A DNA stretch of 64,000 nt from JANQGH01 sp039177555. Its GTDB lineage: Bacteria > Pseudomonadota > Alphaproteobacteria > DSM-16000 > Inquilinaceae. Positions 33,330-42,397 of this stretch are shown here, in pieces (positions within the stretch are counted from its first letter, which is position 1; every line of letters starts with the position of its first letter). The DNA lies in the NCBI GenBank assembly GCA_039177555.1, contig JBCDFV010000012.1, positions 57,545 through 121,544 on the forward strand, in the 5' to 3' direction. A program made the translations under genes and the position numbers. The notes under the pieces were generated by a model. The model did not search any database. It saw only the letters and a program-made list of their open reading frames with translations, and was not told the DNA's origin.

Positions 33330-34843
33330 GGCCCGTCTCCGTTCCGCCGCCGGGCCAGCATCCTGGCCATCAGGCGGCGCGTGCCGGGCATGCTGAGAAT
33401 GATGAACAGCAAGGCGGACCCGAACAGGACGATGCTGATCGGCCGGGTGAAGAACGGCGTCAGGTCGCCGTCGGTCAGGACCAGGCCGCGACGCAGGCTC
33501 TTGTCCAGAATGTCGCCCAGCACGATGCCCAGGATCAGGGGCGCCATGGGGTATTTCAGCTCGCGCAGGATGAAACCGAGCACGCCGAACACCAGCATGA
33601 TCCAGACATCGAAGGTGCGGCTGGCAATGGCGAAGGCGCCGACGGTGCAAAGCACGAAGATGACCGGCATCAGCCGCTCTCTTGTAACCCGTAATACCAA
33701 CAGCAACGGCCGGGTCAGCAAGAGGCCGAGCACGAACATCGCGCAGGTTGCCAGGAACACCATGGCGACGACGGAAAAGACGAAGTCCGGAAACTCGATC
33801 ATGATCAGCGGGCCCGGCCGGATGCCGTGAATGATCATGGCCGCCAGCAGGACGGCCGCCGGGGCGGAGCCGGGCACGGCCAGTGTCAGAACAGGGATCA
33901 GCGCACCCGGCACGGCGGCATTGTTGCCGGTTTCGGCCGCCATCAGCCCCTCGACCGAGCCCTTGCCGAACTGACCCTTCTCGCGGGAGGTCTGGCGCGC
34001 CGCCGCGTAGGACGCCCAGGCGCCCATGTCCTCACCAACGCCGGGCACCAGGCCCATGAAGGTGCCGATCAGGCCGGATCGGATGGCGGTGATGCGATAG
34101 CGCACCGCTTGGCGGACACCGGACCAAATGCTGCCGACCTTGCCGCGTACCACCTCGTAGGATTGCTGGCGCATTACCGTCAGGATCTCGGCAAAGCCGA
34201 AGGCACCGACCATCGCCGGCAAAAGGCCGATGCCGCCGGCCAGATCGGTGGAGCCGTAGGCGAAACGCGGCACCGCGTGGATGCCCTCTTGGCCGATCAT
34301 GGCGACAAACAGGCCCAAAAAGCCGGCGATCCAGCCCTTCAGCGGGTCGTCCAGGGCCGTCAACTGGCCGGCGATCAAGACGCCGAATACCGCCAGCCAG
34401 AAGAACTCGAATGCGCCAAACGAGAGCGCGAATTCGGCCAGCGCGGGCGCGACGACGGCGAGTGCCAGCATCCCGATCAAGCCCCCAACGAACGAGCCTG
34501 TCGTGGCGATCGCCATGGCGCGGCCGGCCTGGCCCGATCGGGCCAGCGGATAGCCGTCCAGCGAGGTCGCGGCGTTGGCTGGCGTGCCAGGAATGTTCAA
34601 GAGAATGGCGCTGCGGCTGCCGCCATAGATGGCGCCGACATACATGCAGATCAGGATCAGGATCGCCCGGTCCGCCTCCATCTGAAACGTCAGCGTCGTC
34701 ATCAGGGCGACGCCCAGGGTTGCGGTCAGCCCCGGCAGCATGCCGACGACGATGCCCAGCAACGTCGCCCAGAAAACGTCGATGATGGCGAAGCTGGTGA
34801 CGAAGCCGGCGATCGCGGACAGGAACGATTCTAGGCCGGCCAA
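33326..34843 (-). CDS. tctA: Tripartite tricarboxylate transporter large subunit TctA
   Basis: A 505-residue permease of the TctA family with about twelve hydrophobic segments. Both conserved glycine-proline motifs are seen: VGMLPGLTAT near residue 35 and MGLVPGVGEDMGAW near 265, which form the substrate site in the family. It imports a carboxylate delivered by TctC. It lies 108 bases after tctC on the minus strand; a weak hairpin sits in that gap. In this regulon it probably imports the sugar acid used by the neighbouring enzymes. Confidence 0.92.
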   Translation of the reverse strand: MAGLESFLSAIAGFVTSFAIIDVFWATLLGIVVGMLPGLTATLGVALMTTLTFQMEADRAILILICMYVGAIYGGSRSAILLNIPGTPANAATSLDGYPLARSGQAGRAMAIATTGSFVGGLIGMLALAVVAPALAEFALSFGAFEFFWLAVFGVLIAGQLTALDDPLKGWIAGFLGLFVAMIGQEGIHAVPRFAYGSTDLAGGIGLLPAMVGAFGFAEILTVMRQQSYEVVRGKVGSIWSGVRQAVRYRITAIRSGLIGTFMGLVPGVGEDMGAWASYAAARQTSREKGQFGKGSVEGLMAAETGNNAAVPGALIPVLTLAVPGSAPAAVLLAAMIIHGIRPGPLIMIEFPDFVFSVVAMVFLATCAMFVLGLLLTRPLLLVLRVTRERLMPVIFVLCTVGAFAIASRTFDVWIMLVFGVLGFILRELKYPMAPLILGIVLGDILDKSLRRGLVLTDGDLTPFFTRPISIVLFGSALLFIILSMPGTRRLMARMLARRRNGDGP

Positions 34844-34951
34844 AGGACGATCTCTCGGTTCTGGCTCATCGCGGCGGCCGGCACGATTGTCGATGCCGGA
34901 AGCCCCCGACGCCGGCTGTCAGCGCCAGGGGTATGGGTTGTCATTAGACGG

Positions 34952-35959
34952 CTACGGCCGGGCGATGCCGTAGTCCTCCGGATTGTTCGGCGCTTGGCCG
35001 CTATCGAACAACAGCCAGACATTCTGCTCCAGGATCGGCCTGACGGCTGCCTGCGCATCGTCGCCCATCGACGGGTCGAAGAACGCGCCGCGATTGGCGG
35101 CATACTCCGCGAGCGCGTCTGAGTTCATGATCGTGTCGGCCCAGACCGCGTCCATGGTCTCGGTGACCTCCGCCGGCACATCCGCCGGTGCCCAAATGCC
35201 GAAATAGTTGTTGGCGGTCTGGATGTCCGGCAGCCAGTCCGTGATCGCCGGGATGGACCCATAACCCTCCAGCTCAAGCGGCGCACTGGCCACGACTGCC
35301 AGCGGCACAATGCGCCCGGCGCGGATCATCTCCGCCTGCTCCGACGCAAGCTGGGTGGTGATGTTGGTCTCGCCCGCGACCGTGGCCAGCACGGCCGGGT
35401 TGCCGCCATCATAGGTGACATGCCGGTATTCCACGTCGCCTGCCTGGGCGATGGCCTGCATGGCGTTGTGCCCGCCAGACGTGACACCGGCCGTGGCCAC
35501 GGTGACCTCTCCGGGGCTGGCCTGCATGGCCGCCACCAGGTCGCCGAAATCCTCGTACCCGGCATCGGGATTGGCGCCGACCACCGCGACGTTCGCGATG
35601 TGCAGGTAGAGGGTCCAGTCCTCGATCGGCACGTCGAGCATGTCCAAGACCGGATAGCTGCCGAGATCGACGGCAGCACCAGCGGCCCAGGTCAAACCGT
35701 CATGCGGCGCCTGCCAGGCGTTCGTCGTGCCCACCGAGCCGGACGCGCCCGGCTGGTTGACGATGACCACGGTCTGGCCCAGCGCCTGTTCCAACTCGCC
35801 CGCCAGCACGCGGGTCACGCTGTCGGTCGACCCGCCGGCCGACCAGGGCACGATGATGGTCACGGGCTCCGCCGGCTGCCAGGCATTGTCCTGGGCCAAG
35901 GCAGGTCCGCTGACGGCCACAATGGCAGCGGAAATCAGCAAGGTGCGTTTGATCGACAC
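34952..35959 (-). CDS. tctC: Tripartite tricarboxylate transporter binding protein TctC
   Basis: A 335-residue periplasmic binding protein with a Sec signal (LLISAAIVAVSGPALAQD, cleaved near ALA-QD). The TctC core is clear: PVTIIVPWSAGGSTDSV and NQPGASGSVG near the N-terminus. GTG 35959 is chosen because GGGGAGG lies about seven bases upstream; an ATG at 35977 lacks a good site. It heads the minus-strand tctC-tctA-tctB-isomerase-enolase-epimerase-tetR run, and an operator-like inverted repeat lies 43 bases upstream. Ligand probably a carboxylate. Confidence 0.9.
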   Translation of the reverse strand: MSIKRTLLISAAIVAVSGPALAQDNAWQPAEPVTIIVPWSAGGSTDSVTRVLAGELEQALGQTVVIVNQPGASGSVGTTNAWQAPHDGLTWAAGAAVDLGSYPVLDMLDVPIEDWTLYLHIANVAVVGANPDAGYEDFGDLVAAMQASPGEVTVATAGVTSGGHNAMQAIAQAGDVEYRHVTYDGGNPAVLATVAGETNITTQLASEQAEMIRAGRIVPLAVVASAPLELEGYGSIPAITDWLPDIQTANNYFGIWAPADVPAEVTETMDAVWADTIMNSDALAEYAANRGAFFDPSMGDDAQAAVRPILEQNVWLLFDSGQAPNNPEDYGIARP

Positions 35960-36001
35960 GGTCGTCCTCCCCTTCATCGTCCATCGGATCGGTCCCGTGG
36001 A

Positions 36002-36027
36002 CTTAAGTAACTCACTGGATACTTAAG
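36002..36027. promoter_or_regulatory. Inverted repeat upstream of tctC, second likely TetR operator
   Basis: CTTAAGTA (36002-36009) and TACTTAAG (36020-36027) form a perfect 8-base inverted repeat. The inner 20 bases (36005-36024) agree with the perfect palindrome at 28739 at 15 of 20 positions, including the outer AAGTA/TACTT. It lies between the SorC-type gene and the tctC start, where it could block transcription of the tctC-led operon. Confidence 0.65.
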
Positions 36028-36067
36028 AGAATGAGAGCAAGCTGCGCCCGGTGTCAAGACACCTGCA

Positions 36068-37015
36068 TCAGGCCCCTTTCAAAAGAGTTTCGGCCGTGGC
36101 TTTGTCCGTGATCAACCCGGTCAGCAGGCCGCCGCGCAAAGCGGCGCGTATCGCCTGGGTCTTGTCCGGCCCGCCCGCCACCGCGATTGTCGGACTGGTG
36201 GGCGGGGCTTGCGGCCGCGTCCCCATCAGCCGATCGACAATGCCGCTTTCGATCCATGCGCCGTCGGCATCGAACGGCCAACTGATCAGCTCGCCGACGG
36301 CACCCGCGTCAAGCAACTCTCCCACCTCCGCCTCATCCAAAAAGCCGTCGGCCTGGATCGGCGCGTTCCAGCAAACCGGCCCGATGCCGACAACGAAGGC
36401 CTTGGCCTGCGCCGCCAGATTGCGCACGGTTTCGACCGACCGCTGCGTGAGCAGTAGTTCCTTCTCCGCGATACTGCCCGCTACCACCGGCGTCGGCATG
36501 GGATAGCATTGCGCGCCGGTCCGGTCGGCAAGCCGCACCGCGACGTCGAAGGGGCTGGCCCGCCCGTCGCCGGTCATGTTGCCGACCAGCGATAGAATAC
36601 GGTGTTGCGGCCGGTTGATCGGCGTCAGTTCCTCGACCGCCGCCCGAAGGGTGCGACCGGTTCCGAAACCCAACACGATCGGCGACTGGGATGCCAGCAA
36701 CTGCTCCAGATAGGCCGCCGCGGCGACGCCCAACCCATCGCGAACCTCAGGTCCGTCGTCAGGCGTCACGTCGGCATAGTCCAGCCGAAAGCGGTCGCGA
36801 AGCGCCTCCGTCAGCGCAACGCATTCGGCGATCGGATGGTCCAGTCGGAACTTGATCAGCTTTTCACTGACGGCCAATGCCACCAGCCGTTGGGCGGCTT
36901 GCCGCGAGACCTGCAGCTTTCGTGCGATCGCGTCCTGGGTATCGCCGTTGATGTAGTAGTACCAGCCGGCCTTGGCCGCGAGGTCCAACCGTCGATCCTG
37001 TTTTTCCACCGGCAT
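36068..37015 (-). CDS. SorC family sugar-binding transcriptional regulator
   Basis: About 315 residues. An N-terminal helix-turn-helix (GDTQDAIARKLQVSRQAAQRLVALA, about 23-47) is followed by the NagB/RpiA-like effector domain (PIVLGFGTGRTLRAAV; ISWPFDADGAW). SorC regulators bind phosphorylated or free sugars and polyols. ATG 37015 gives the usual start (a TTG at 37063 is possible). The gene is divergent from smoE with 240 bases between, which makes the smo operon its likely target. Confidence 0.88.
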   Translation of the reverse strand: MPVEKQDRRLDLAAKAGWYYYINGDTQDAIARKLQVSRQAAQRLVALAVSEKLIKFRLDHPIAECVALTEALRDRFRLDYADVTPDDGPEVRDGLGVAAAAYLEQLLASQSPIVLGFGTGRTLRAAVEELTPINRPQHRILSLVGNMTGDGRASPFDVAVRLADRTGAQCYPMPTPVVAGSIAEKELLLTQRSVETVRNLAAQAKAFVVGIGPVCWNAPIQADGFLDEAEVGELLDAGAVGELISWPFDADGAWIESGIVDRLMGTRPQAPPTSPTIAVAGGPDKTQAIRAALRGGLLTGLITDKATAETLLKGA

Positions 37016-37176
37016 TCTCGCAATTCTGACTGTCGGTCCAGTGCGTGGTCGCGTCTTGCTCAACAGACGGGCGATTGTTCCCGTTCATGCGCAGCCCCTG
37101 TTTCCGAACCAATCCACCACAGAACGCCGACGCGCAGCAACCTTTGCGCCATTCGTCCATGCGGTTGAGATATTGC

Positions 37177-37204
37177 TTGCATCTTCAGAAATAGGGCATA
37201 TGAT
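37177..37204 (+). promoter_or_regulatory. Candidate sigma-70 promoter of the smo operon
   Basis: TTGCAT (37177-37182) and TATGAT (37199-37204) separated by 16 bases, about 50 bases ahead of the smoE start. Two direct copies of GGGCAnATG (about 37194 and 37213) overlap and follow the -10 region and could be the SorC-type regulator's site. Confidence 0.45.
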
Positions 37205-37255
37205 CGCATAAAGGGCAAATGCTCAGTCACAGAAATGCCACTAGGGAGGAGAGCA

Positions 37256-38590
37256 ATGATTAAGTCCGTGAAGTCAGCCGCGGTATTGAGTTCGACCATG
37301 GCGCTTGCGGTGGCGCTTGGCGCGGCCGTGCCGGCCATGGCCCAGACCACGGTCACGATCGCCACGGTGAACAATGGCGACATGGTCGTGATGCAAGGCC
37401 TGTCGAGCGCGTTCGAGGCCGCCAATCCGGATATCGAGCTGGAATGGGTCGTGCTTGAGGAGAACGTGTTGCGCCAGCGCGCGACCACGGACATCGCCAC
37501 GGGCGGCGGTCAGTTCGACGTCATGACGATCGGCACGTACGAGGTGCCCATCTGGGCGGCCGAAGGTTGGCTGACCGCCATGGACAATTTGCCGGACGAC
37601 TACCGGCTCAATGACGTGCTGGAACCGGTGCGCGCGGGCCTGTCCTATGACGACATGCTTTATGCCCTGCCGTTTTATGCCGAAAGCTCGATGCTGTTCT
37701 ACCGGTCGGACGTCTTTGCCGATGCCGGCATCGAGGTGCCGGACCAGCCGACCTATGACCAGGTCGCCGAATGGGCCGCCGCGATCCACGATCCGGACAA
37801 CGAGTTCTACGCCATTTGCCTGCGCGGCAAGCCGGGTTGGGGCGAGAACATGGCCTTCCTGTCCACCCTCGTAAACACGTTCGGCGGCCAGTGGTTCGAC
37901 ATGGACTGGAACCCACAGCTCGACAGCCCGGAATGGGCGGCGGCCGTGAACTTCTACGTCGATCTTTTGAACAATTACGGCCCTCCGGGCGCCAGCTCCA
38001 ACGGCTTCAACGAAAACCTGGCTCTGTTCTCCACCGGTCGCTGCGGCATGTGGATCGATGCGACCGTGGCCGCCGGCATGCTGTTCAATCCCGATCAAAG
38101 CCAGGTCTCCGACCAGCTTGGCTTCGCCCGGGCGCCGATTGACGTGCATCCGGTGGGGTCGAACTGGCTCTGGTCCTGGGCACTCGCCATTCCGGCGTCG
38201 AGCGATGCGACGGACGCCGCGACGCGCTTCGTCACCTGGGCCACGTCGCAGGATTACATCGAGCTTGTGGCCGAAAACAACGGTTGGGTTGCGGCGCCTC
38301 CTGGGACCCGGATCAGCACGTATGAAAACCCCAACTATCAAGAGGCAGCACCCTTTGCCGGATCTGTTCTCGCGGCCATCCAATCAGCCGATCCGATAAA
38401 CACGACGGCCAACCCGAAACCCTATTCCGGCGTTCAATACGCGGGGATTCCGGAGTTTCAGGCCATCGGCGCCACGGTCGGCCAGATGATGGCGGCGGCG
38501 CTGACGGGGCAGATGTCGGTCGAGCAGGCGCTGGCCAGTGCCCAGTCCTCGACCGAGCGGGTGATGCGCCAGGCCGGCTACATCGACTGA
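37256..38590 (+). CDS. smoE: Sorbitol/mannitol-type ABC transporter substrate-binding protein
   Basis: A 444-residue periplasmic binding protein of family 1 with a Sec signal (VLSSTMALAVALGAAVPAMAQT). The mature protein opens TVTIATVNNGDM and contains VNNGDMVVMQ and MTIGTYEVPIWA features typical of polyol-binding SmoE/MtlE. ATG 37256 follows GGGAGGAG by four bases. It heads an operon of two permeases, an ATPase and two SDRs ending in smoS, which fixes the substrate as sorbitol, mannitol or a similar hexitol. A strong hairpin follows the stop. Confidence 0.88.
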   Translation: MIKSVKSAAVLSSTMALAVALGAAVPAMAQTTVTIATVNNGDMVVMQGLSSAFEAANPDIELEWVVLEENVLRQRATTDIATGGGQFDVMTIGTYEVPIWAAEGWLTAMDNLPDDYRLNDVLEPVRAGLSYDDMLYALPFYAESSMLFYRSDVFADAGIEVPDQPTYDQVAEWAAAIHDPDNEFYAICLRGKPGWGENMAFLSTLVNTFGGQWFDMDWNPQLDSPEWAAAVNFYVDLLNNYGPPGASSNGFNENLALFSTGRCGMWIDATVAAGMLFNPDQSQVSDQLGFARAPIDVHPVGSNWLWSWALAIPASSDATDAATRFVTWATSQDYIELVAENNGWVAAPPGTRISTYENPNYQEAAPFAGSVLAAIQSADPINTTANPKPYSGVQYAGIPEFQAIGATVGQMMAAALTGQMSVEQALASAQSSTERVMRQAGYID

Positions 38591-38610
38591 CCATCGACGG
38601 GCCGGAGAAC

Positions 38611-38636
38611 GGCCGGCGGGGCGCATCCCGCCGGCC
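38611..38636 (+). terminator. Perfect 10-bp hairpin between smoE and smoF
   Basis: GGCCGGCGGG (38611-38620) and CCCGCCGGCC (38627-38636) around a GCGCAT loop, without a T-tract. Placed 20 bases after the binding-protein stop, it probably protects the smoE message or attenuates readthrough. Confidence 0.55.
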
Positions 38637-38697
38637 GACAGGACCGGTGCGCCTTACTCTCTTGATACCAACGCACGGCTGATTGGGGGATCGGAAG

Positions 38698-39582
38698 ATG
38701 GCTCTGTTCCGACGAGAAACGCAGCGCCGCGTCAATACGCTGCCGCTGGTCGCCCCTTCGGTCGGCGTGCTGCTGATCTGGATGATCATCCCGCTGGTGA
38801 TGACCATCTGGTTTTCGCTTCAGAACTATAACCTGATCGCCCCGACCATTCGCGGCTTTGCCGGTCTGCAGAACTACGCCTATCTGCTCGACGACCCGGC
38901 GCTGTGGACCGCGATGATCAACACGCTGGTGCTGGTCGGTTCGGTGCTGGCGATCACGGTCGTTTTCGGCACCCTGTTCGCGGTCTTGCTGAACCAGGAT
39001 TTTTGGGGCGTCGGCGCCGCCCGACTGTTCATCATTGCGCCGTTTTTCGTCATGCCGACGGTCAGCGCGCTGATCTGGAAGAACATGCTGATGCATCCGG
39101 TCAACGGCCTGTTCGCCTGGATCACCCGATCGCTGGGCCTGCCGCCGGTCGACTGGTTCGCCGACGTACCGATGCTGTCGGTCATCATCATCGTGGCCTG
39201 GCAGTGGATCCCGTTCGCAACCCTCATCCTGCTCACCGCCCTGCAATCGCTGGACGAGGAGCAGAAGGAGGCGGCGCGCATGGACGGCGCCGGGCCGCTG
39301 TCGATGTTCTACTTCATCATCCTGCCCCATCTCGGCCGGTCGATCACCGTCGTGATCATGATCGAGACGATCTTCTTGCTGACCATCTTCGCCGAGATCT
39401 TCGTCACCACCTCCGGCGGCCCCGGTCTGGCGACCACCAACCTGGCGTTCTTCATCTACATCCGCGCGCTGCTTGAGTTCGACGTCGGCGGCGCCTCGGC
39501 AGGCGGCGTGATCGCGATCATCCTGGCCAACATCGTCGCCATCTTCCTGGTCCGCTCGGTGGCCCGGAACCTGGACGCCTGA
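38698..39582 (+). CDS. smoF: Polyol ABC transporter permease SmoF/MtlF type
   Basis: A 294-residue MalF-type permease with about six hydrophobic segments (for example VGVLLIWMIIPLVMTIWFSL near the N-terminus). The EAA loop QKEAARMDGAGPLSMF lies near residue 200. The ATG at 38698 is preferred to the in-frame TTG at 38683. It is 16 bases ahead of the second permease. Together they form the inner-membrane channel for the hexitol bound by SmoE. Confidence 0.9.
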   Translation: MALFRRETQRRVNTLPLVAPSVGVLLIWMIIPLVMTIWFSLQNYNLIAPTIRGFAGLQNYAYLLDDPALWTAMINTLVLVGSVLAITVVFGTLFAVLLNQDFWGVGAARLFIIAPFFVMPTVSALIWKNMLMHPVNGLFAWITRSLGLPPVDWFADVPMLSVIIIVAWQWIPFATLILLTALQSLDEEQKEAARMDGAGPLSMFYFIILPHLGRSITVVIMIETIFLLTIFAEIFVTTSGGPGLATTNLAFFIYIRALLEFDVGGASAGGVIAIILANIVAIFLVRSVARNLDA

Positions 39583-39598
39583 CGGGGAGGATCGCACG

Positions 39599-40420
39599 AT
39601 GCCGACAAGCCAGCGCCACAAACTGATGATGACCCTTCTTGGCTGGGTCGTCGCGTTCCTGGTGTTCTTTCCGGTCCTCTGGATGTTCCTGACCAGCTTC
39701 AAGACCGAGCTGGATGCGGTCAGCGGCACGCCGAACATCTTCTTCGAGCCGACGCTGGAGAACTACGCCGCGGTGCAGGAACGGGCGGACTATTTCCGCT
39801 TCGCCATGAACAGCATCATCATCTCGTTCGGCTCGACCATACTGGCGCTGCTGTTCGCCATTCCGGCGGCTTATGCGATGGCGTTTTTCCCCGGCAAGCG
39901 GACACGCGGCACCCTCTTGTGGATGCTGTCGACCAAGATGCTGCCGCCGGTCGGCGTTCTGGTGCCGGTCTACCTGATCTTTCGCGATCTGCGGTTGCTC
40001 GACAGCCATATGGGCCTGGTCATCGTCTTCGCCTTGATGAACCTGCCGATCATCGTCTGGATGCTGTTCACCTTCTTCAAGGAAGTGCCGAAGGACATCC
40101 TCGAGGCCGGCCGCATGGACGGGGCGTCGCCACGGCAGGAGCTGCGCTTCATTCTGGTTCCGCTGTCGGTGCCGGGCATAGCCTCGACCGGTCTGCTATC
40201 GGTCATTCTGGCCTGGAACGAAGCCTTCTGGAGCCTGAACCTGACCACCGTGGCGGCCGCGCCGCTGACCGTGTTCATCGCTTCGTTCTCAAGCCCGGAA
40301 GGGCTGTTCTGGGCCAAGCTTTCAGCGGCCTCGACCATGGCGATCGCGCCGATCCTCATCTTCGGTTGGCTAAGCCAGAAACAGCTGGTGCGCGGGCTGA
40401 CCTTCGGCGCCGTGAAATAG
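39599..40420 (+). CDS. smoG: Polyol ABC transporter permease SmoG/MtlG type
   Basis: A 273-residue MalG-type permease. The first membrane span is VAFLVFFPVLWMFLTSF, the EAA loop is ILEAGRMDGASPRQEL, and the protein ends in GLTFGAVK, the usual tail. A GGGGAGGA site lies just before the ATG. It stands between smoF and the ATPase gene with gaps of 16 and 12 bases. Confidence 0.9.
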   Translation: MPTSQRHKLMMTLLGWVVAFLVFFPVLWMFLTSFKTELDAVSGTPNIFFEPTLENYAAVQERADYFRFAMNSIIISFGSTILALLFAIPAAYAMAFFPGKRTRGTLLWMLSTKMLPPVGVLVPVYLIFRDLRLLDSHMGLVIVFALMNLPIIVWMLFTFFKEVPKDILEAGRMDGASPRQELRFILVPLSVPGIASTGLLSVILAWNEAFWSLNLTTVAAAPLTVFIASFSSPEGLFWAKLSAASTMAIAPILIFGWLSQKQLVRGLTFGAVK

Positions 40421-40432
40421 GAGGGACGCAAG

Positions 40433-41587
40433 ATGGCAACGCTGACCTTGCGCAACATCAAGAAAGTCTATGGCGACGTCGAGGTGATCCAGGATCTCTC
40501 GCTCGATATCGAGGATCGAGAGTTTGTCGTCTTGGTCGGCCCGTCAGGCTGCGGCAAGTCCACCTTGCTGCGCATGATCGCCGGGCTGGAGGAAATCTCC
40601 GGCGGCGACCTGTCGATCGATGGCGAGCGGGTCAACGAGCTGCCGCCCGATCGCCGGGGCCTGGCGATGGTGTTCCAGTCCTACGCGCTTTATCCGCACA
40701 TGACCGTGGCCGACAACATGGCCTTCGCCTTACGCCTGGCCGGCGTCTCGCGGGAAGAGCGCATGGCCAAGGTTGGCGAGGCGGCGAAGATCCTGCATCT
40801 GGAGCCGCTGTTGGACCGCAAGCCGCGCGCCCTGTCCGGCGGCCAACGCCAGCGCGTGGCCATCGGCCGCGCGATCGTGCGCGAACCGCGCGTGTTCCTG
40901 TTCGACGAGCCGCTGTCGAACCTAGACGCGGCACTGCGCGTGCAGATGCGCATCGAAATCGCGCGCCTGCACAATTCGCTCGACGCCACCATGGTTTACG
41001 TCACCCATGATCAGGTCGAGGCCATGACCATGGCCGACAAAATCGTGGTGATGAATGCCGGCCATATCGAACAGGTCGGCTCGCCGCTCGATCTCTATCA
41101 TCACCCGGAAAGCCTATTCGTCGCGGGCTTCATCGGCAGCCCGAAGATGAACTTCATCGATGCCAAGGTCTCGTCTGTCAGCGTCGATGGCACAACGGTC
41201 GCCTTGTCCGACGGTACGGAAGTCACCGTGCCTGTGTCCGGCGGCGGCATGTCCGCAGGTGATGTCGTGACCATGGGTGTGCGACCTGAGGAGTTGAAAG
41301 CGGTCACGGACGATCCAGCAAACCCGGGCGATCTGGCCGGCCGGGTCGTTGTCGCCGAAAGGCTTGGTGGCGAGACGTTCCTCTACACCGAGGTGCTCGG
41401 CGGTCAAACGCTCAATCTCAAGGGCCCCGGCGCCATGACCTATCGCGTCAACGACGCCATTCGGCTGCGCATAGACGGCGCCACCTGCCATCTGTTCCGC
41501 GACGACGGCAAGGCGCTGCCGCGCCTGGCGCGCAATCCCATGGCCGATCTCGACGCGGAGCCGGTCGCGCCCAGCGCCGCGGGTTGA
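40433..41587 (+). CDS. smoK: Polyol ABC transporter ATP-binding protein SmoK/MtlK type
   Basis: A 384-residue UgpC/MalK-type ATPase with all canonical elements: Walker A GPSGCGKST, Q-loop MVFQSYALYPH, signature LSGGQRQR, Walker B FLFDEPLSNLDA and THDQVEAM, then a TOBE/OB regulatory region (about 240-384). It differs from the pair at the start of the window by keeping the Q-loop Gln. It lies between smoG and the first SDR. Confidence 0.92.
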   Translation: MATLTLRNIKKVYGDVEVIQDLSLDIEDREFVVLVGPSGCGKSTLLRMIAGLEEISGGDLSIDGERVNELPPDRRGLAMVFQSYALYPHMTVADNMAFALRLAGVSREERMAKVGEAAKILHLEPLLDRKPRALSGGQRQRVAIGRAIVREPRVFLFDEPLSNLDAALRVQMRIEIARLHNSLDATMVYVTHDQVEAMTMADKIVVMNAGHIEQVGSPLDLYHHPESLFVAGFIGSPKMNFIDAKVSSVSVDGTTVALSDGTEVTVPVSGGGMSAGDVVTMGVRPEELKAVTDDPANPGDLAGRVVVAERLGGETFLYTEVLGGQTLNLKGPGAMTYRVNDAIRLRIDGATCHLFRDDGKALPRLARNPMADLDAEPVAPSAAG

Positions 41588-41609
41588 GCATCGGCCGGAG
41601 ACTGAACCA

Positions 41610-42392
41610 ATGGCGCTGTCCCACGACTATCTCGCCCCCTACGATTTGACCGGCCGGGTCGCCGTCGTGACCGGCGGCGCGCGGGGCATCGGCTTCGCCT
41701 GCTGCGAAGCGCTGTATCAGGCGGGCGCAACCGTCGTCGTCGCCGATATCGACGGTCCGGGCGCGGCCGAGGCGGCCGCAAAGCTGGGGTCGGATCGCGC
41801 CACCGGCGTCGCACTCGACGTCACCGACAGCGCGCAGGTCGACCAGTTGGCGGCCGAGCTGGCCGAGCGCCACGGCGGTACCGACATTCTGGTCAACAAT
41901 GCCGGGATCGCGCGCAGCGAAACGCCGGCCGAAGAAGTCGCCGACGAACATTGGCGGCACGTGGTCGACGTCAATCTGAACGGTCTCTTCTGGTGCTGTC
42001 GTGCCTTTGGCCGCGCCATGCTTGGCCGTCGGCACGGCACCATCGTCAATATCGGCTCGATGTCCGGCTTCATCGTCAATCGGCCGCAGGAGCAGAGCTA
42101 TTACAACGCGTCCAAGGCGGGCGTGCATCAGCTCACAAAGTCGCTGGCGGCGGAGTGGGCGGATCGCGGTGTCCGGGTGAACGCCGTGGCCCCGACCTAC
42201 ATCTTGACGGAGCTCAACGCGTTCGTGAAAGACAACAAAGAGATGTACGACGCCTGGGTCGGCCATACGCCGATGGGGCGCATGGGAGAGGTTCATGAGG
42301 TCGCCGCCATTGTCCTGTTCCTGGCCACGGACGCCTCAAGCCTGATGACCGGCAGCATCGTCTTGGCCGACGGCGGTTATACCTGCTGGTAA
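41610..42392 (+). CDS. SDR family polyol/sugar dehydrogenase
   Basis: A 260-residue classical SDR: TGGARGIGFA for NAD, NNAGIA, catalytic Tyr/Lys in YYNASKAGV, ending DGGYTCW, a tail seen in galactitol/arabinitol-type dehydrogenases. It lies between the importer genes and smoS. In Rhodobacter a long-chain mannitol dehydrogenase follows smoS; here this SDR may take that second polyol-oxidising role. The exact substrate is not readable from sequence. Confidence 0.88.
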   Translation: MALSHDYLAPYDLTGRVAVVTGGARGIGFACCEALYQAGATVVVADIDGPGAAEAAAKLGSDRATGVALDVTDSAQVDQLAAELAERHGGTDILVNNAGIARSETPAEEVADEHWRHVVDVNLNGLFWCCRAFGRAMLGRRHGTIVNIGSMSGFIVNRPQEQSYYNASKAGVHQLTKSLAAEWADRGVRVNAVAPTYILTELNAFVKDNKEMYDAWVGHTPMGRMGEVHEVAAIVLFLATDASSLMTGSIVLADGGYTCW

Positions 42393-42397
42393 CCGGC

